NCBI RefSeq assembly: GCF_014635825.1
Contig: NZ_BMDO01000001.1
Coordinates: 868,001 to 932,000 of the forward strand
DNA from: Mucilaginibacter galii
GTDB taxonomy: Bacteria; Bacteroidota; Bacteroidia; Sphingobacteriales; Sphingobacteriaceae
Reading direction: 5' to 3'
DNA length: 64,000 bases
Numbering within the stretch: position 1 is the first letter of the stretch; each line of letters begins with the position of its first letter. The notes below the pieces were generated by a model. That model saw only the letters and a program-made list of their open reading frames with translations. It made no database searches and had not been told where the DNA came from. A program made the translations under genes and the position numbers. This document shows positions 61,544 through 64,000 of the stretch, in pieces.

Positions 61544-62263
61544 ATGAGTGCATACAGGCAAAATCCGCTGGCTAATCTTACGCCGGTGGTCAAAAATCTG
61601 ATTATTATCAACGTTATCTTCTTTTTAGGGAATATATTTCTGCAATACTCGGGCATGAACTTCGAGCCTTACCTCGCGGCTCATTATTTCAACGCCCCTT
61701 TATTCAGGATGTGGCAAATTATCACCTACATGTTTATGCATGGCGGCTGGATGCACATTTTCTTTAACATGTTTGCACTTTATGTATTTGGACCAATGCT
61801 GGAATATACCATGGGGCCAAAGCGCTTTTTACAATACTACTTTATAACAGGTATTGGTGCGCTGGCTTTACAAATGCTGGTTCAGGGTTATGAAGTTTAT
61901 CAGGTAATTGGTGCATTTACCGTACCCAACGGTGATATAATGCCTTACTTTGATCAGCCGGGTTTTCAAAAGTTGGTAGGCATTTATAGTCCTGAAGCGG
62001 GTATCGTGGGTGCATCGGGTGCTATATTTGGCTTACTGGTGGCCTTTGGGATGATGTTCCCCGACGTGGAACTGTTTATTATGTTTATTCCGTTGCCGGT
62101 GAAGGCAAAATATGCAGTAATTGGTTATATTGTGTGGGAATTGTATGGCGGTTTAAGACCTACGCCCGGCGACTCGGTGGCGCATTTTGCACATTTGGGT
62201 GGCGCGTTGGTGGGCTATATCTTAATAAAAATTTGGGGAACCTATAAGCCAAACAATTTTTAG
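61544..62263 (+). CDS. rhomboid family intramembrane serine protease (first)
   Basis: Intramembrane protease cleaving transmembrane substrates. The 239-residue protein has about six membrane segments, the early motif HGGWMHIFFNMFALYVFG, the catalytic Ser158 in GASGAIFG, and the catalytic His217 in HFAHLGGALVGY. A loop of about 30 residues between segments 3 and 4 (GAFTVPNGDIMPYFDQPGF) is longer than in GlpG. Both catalytic residues are intact. It starts about 34 bases after the repeat array, which must contain or flank its promoter. Confidence 0.93.
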   Translation: MSAYRQNPLANLTPVVKNLIIINVIFFLGNIFLQYSGMNFEPYLAAHYFNAPLFRMWQIITYMFMHGGWMHIFFNMFALYVFGPMLEYTMGPKRFLQYYFITGIGALALQMLVQGYEVYQVIGAFTVPNGDIMPYFDQPGFQKLVGIYSPEAGIVGASGAIFGLLVAFGMMFPDVELFIMFIPLPVKAKYAVIGYIVWELYGGLRPTPGDSVAHFAHLGGALVGYILIKIWGTYKPNNF

Positions 62264-62303
62264 TAACTTATGTAAGTTATTTAATAAAACATCTTTCAAT
62301 TTT

Positions 62304-63170
62304 ATGAAATCCCTTTGGCAAGATATACGTTACAAGCTGCTGCAGTCGGGTAGCCGCATTAATCTGCTTATTGGCATTAACGTAGCGGTATTTTTATTAA
62401 TTAATGTACCCGCGGTGCTGCTGCGCTTAATGGGTAACGATATGCTGGCCAATTTTGCCAACCAATACTTGGCGCTACCGGCTTATTTGCCTACGTTGGC
62501 CGCCCATTTTTGGACGCCGGTTTCTTACATGTTCATGCACGCCGATATTTTTCACATCCTGTTTAATATGCTTTGGCTGTTTTGGATGGGCCAGATTTTT
62601 GAAGAATACCTGGGCAACAAACGCCTGGTTAACCTTTACTTGCTTGGCGGTTTAGGTGGTGCCGCACTCTATATTTTAGCCTTTAACGTATTCCCGCTAT
62701 TTGCTGCCAGTTTGCCTGTTAGTTATGTGGTAGGTGCCTCAGCAAGCGTAATGGCTATTGTAGTGGCCACAGCTACCTTGTTGCCTAACTACACAGTATA
62801 CATGATGTTTTTAGGCCCCGTTAAGTTGAAATGGATAGCCGTATTTTACGTAGTGATAGATTTCTTGAGTATTACCGGCCCTAATGCCGGCGGTGAAATT
62901 GCCCACCTGGGTGGTGCTTTGTTAGGTTTCATTTACATTAAACAGCTTAACCGCGGTAACGATTTAGGCAGTTCGGTTAGTAACATGTTTAATCAGCGCC
63001 CCAAAGTTAAAGTAGCCACGCAAAACAAAACTTACCAGCAGCCGGGCACCTCTGTACCGCGGCAGGAAGAAATTGACCATATTTTAGATAAAATATCGCA
63101 AAGTGGTTACGATAGCCTGAATAAACACGAGAAGGAAGTATTGTTCCGGGCCAGCAAACATGAGGGTTAA
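62304..63170 (+). CDS. rhomboid family intramembrane serine protease (second)
   Basis: Second rhomboid protease, 288 residues with six membrane segments, the motif HADIFHILFNMLWLFWMG, catalytic Ser146 in GASASVMA and His201 in IAHLGGALLG. A soluble tail of about 75 residues (about 213-288) follows the last segment and is absent from the first copy. It begins 40 bases after the first rhomboid gene and ends overlapping the next gene by 11 bases, so three genes are probably co-transcribed. Confidence 0.92.
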   Translation: MKSLWQDIRYKLLQSGSRINLLIGINVAVFLLINVPAVLLRLMGNDMLANFANQYLALPAYLPTLAAHFWTPVSYMFMHADIFHILFNMLWLFWMGQIFEEYLGNKRLVNLYLLGGLGGAALYILAFNVFPLFAASLPVSYVVGASASVMAIVVATATLLPNYTVYMMFLGPVKLKWIAVFYVVIDFLSITGPNAGGEIAHLGGALLGFIYIKQLNRGNDLGSSVSNMFNQRPKVKVATQNKTYQQPGTSVPRQEEIDHILDKISQSGYDSLNKHEKEVLFRASKHEG

Positions 63171-64000
63171 TAAGAAGGAAAAACGGTTAAACTTTTTTGA
63201 TAAATTGATACTGGGCCTAAGCATAATGCTTGGTCTTGCTTTGCTCATTAGTTACTTTTCGCCAGTTACCGATCCCCGTAAATCTTGGATCATCGCTTTT
63301 TTCGGCCTTGCTTATCCCCCGCTTTTATTAGCCAACTGCCTGGTTTTGGTTTACTGGGTTTTACGTGGCAGCAAATATATTCTGTTTCCGCTTATTTGCA
63401 TTATTATAGGATGGGGTGTATTGAGAGACAATATCGGCTTCCGCAAGTCAACCGCTTATACCACACCTAATCAGCCTAACGCCTTACGGGTTATGACCTA
63501 CAATGCTCATAACTTTAAACGTTATGGCGAAAAGAACGATTCGCTGACCAAACACGAAATGCTGGCGCTCATTGATGATCAGCGGCCCGATGTTATTGGC
63601 ATTGAAGAATTCTATAGCCGCAGGCGCGGACAGTATGCCATTAAAGATTCCATGAAAAAGATCATGAAATCGGATGCGTATTACTTTAACCCCTTCAGTT
63701 TCGATAACGGTACCGAGGCTATGGGCATGGCCATCTTCTCCAAGTTCCCTATTACCAATAAGGGATTCGTGATATTATCGGCCAATAATGGCAGCAGCAA
63801 CCAGTGCATATTTGTAGATGTTAAAAAGGCCAATCAAATGTTCAGGTTTTATGCTGTACACCTGCAATCTATCGGTTTCGACCCCGAGGATTATAACTAC
63901 CTCAGCAAAGTTTCCAAACAAGGCGAGGCCGACCTTTCTTCTTCTAAACGTATAGGCTCTAAACTCAAAAGAGCTTTTGAGAAACGCAGCGAACAGGTAG
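63160..64000 (+). CDS. endonuclease/exonuclease/phosphatase-family protein, partial
   Basis: Membrane-anchored protein of the EEP (DNase I-like) superfamily, cut by the right edge of the window. From the ATG at 63160 (MRVNKKEKRL), which overlaps the rhomboid stop by 11 bases, about 280 residues are present. They comprise three hydrophobic segments (about 16-32, 43-64 and 72-86) and then the EEP domain starting ALRVMTYNAHNFKRYG, with the metal Glu in DVIGIEEFYS and FRFYAVHLQSIGF. The Asp/His end motifs lie beyond the edge. Substrate unknown; many Bacteroidota copies act on phospholipid- or nucleotide-like phosphodiesters. Confidence 0.9.
   Translation, partial: MRVNKKEKRLNFFDKLILGLSIMLGLALLISYFSPVTDPRKSWIIAFFGLAYPPLLLANCLVLVYWVLRGSKYILFPLICIIIGWGVLRDNIGFRKSTAYTTPNQPNALRVMTYNAHNFKRYGEKNDSLTKHEMLALIDDQRPDVIGIEEFYSRRRGQYAIKDSMKKIMKSDAYYFNPFSFDNGTEAMGMAIFSKFPITNKGFVILSANNGSSNQCIFVDVKKANQMFRFYAVHLQSIGFDPEDYNYLSKVSKQGEADLSSSKRIGSKLKRAFEKRSEQV

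Noticed and set aside
61429..61656. Open frame on the - strand across the end of the tandem array and the rhomboid start.
   Set aside because: It is half repeat sequence and half antisense of a sound rhomboid gene.

Overview
The window reads as chromosomal DNA of a Sphingobacteriaceae-type Bacteroidota (Mucilaginibacter/Pedobacter-like). Support: a SusC/SusD pair, an alternative complex III (ActA-F) joined to an aa3-type cytochrome oxidase operon, a split ATP synthase operon without atpD/atpC, bacillithiol synthase BshA, TAnnTTTG-type -7 promoter elements, almost no Shine-Dalgarno sequences, and many palindromic intergenic repeats. No tRNA, rRNA, CRISPR array, phage or intact insertion sequence was seen. 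The genus is inference.

Layout. 1-3.85 kb: atpF-atpH-atpA-atpG on the + strand, closed by an intrinsic terminator, with a different hairpin in two of the gaps between genes. 3.9-7.9 kb: SGNH esterase, a wrecked catalase gene, a Cys-rich copper-storage-like protein, a Gly/Arg-rich DUF6515-type protein and a small acidic protein. 7.9-15 kb: susD/susC on the - strand, divergent from padR-pspC, with a palindromic operator candidate between them. 15-20 kb: an outer-membrane beta-barrel receptor and an M3 zinc dipeptidase. 20-24.5 kb: response regulator, histidine kinase and an S9-family protein whose catalytic serine and histidine are both replaced, apparently one operon. 24.6-31.6 kb: TPR protein, DUF4286, rfbC, DoxX, SRPBCC, phosphoesterase, OmpA-like lipoprotein, DUF2461, DUF983.

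31.7-48.4 kb is the main block, entirely on the - strand: actA-B-C-D-E-F-coxB-coxA, a terminator, then ctaA-ctaB-coxC-coxC-subunit IV-Sco-DUF420 and a small CxxC membrane protein. Together these encode quinol oxidation (ACIII), the terminal oxidase, heme A synthesis and copper delivery, so electrons pass from quinol to oxygen through one gene cluster. 48.7-54.9 kb: a deoxyhypusine-synthase-like protein, a lactonase-type propeller, three unknown exported or membrane proteins, bshA and a VOC protein. 55.4-64 kb: a beta-lactamase-fold hydrolase, an amidohydrolase, mutL, a tandem repeat array, two rhomboid proteases and a partial endonuclease/exonuclease/phosphatase protein.

No gene cluster is clearly a new system. 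The points most worth follow-up are the pseudo-peptidase coupled to a two-component system, the Sco protein lacking its copper-binding histidine, the deoxyhypusine-synthase homologue lacking its catalytic lysine, and the several families of palindromic repeats that share GTCAT-type ends or G-quadruplex motifs.
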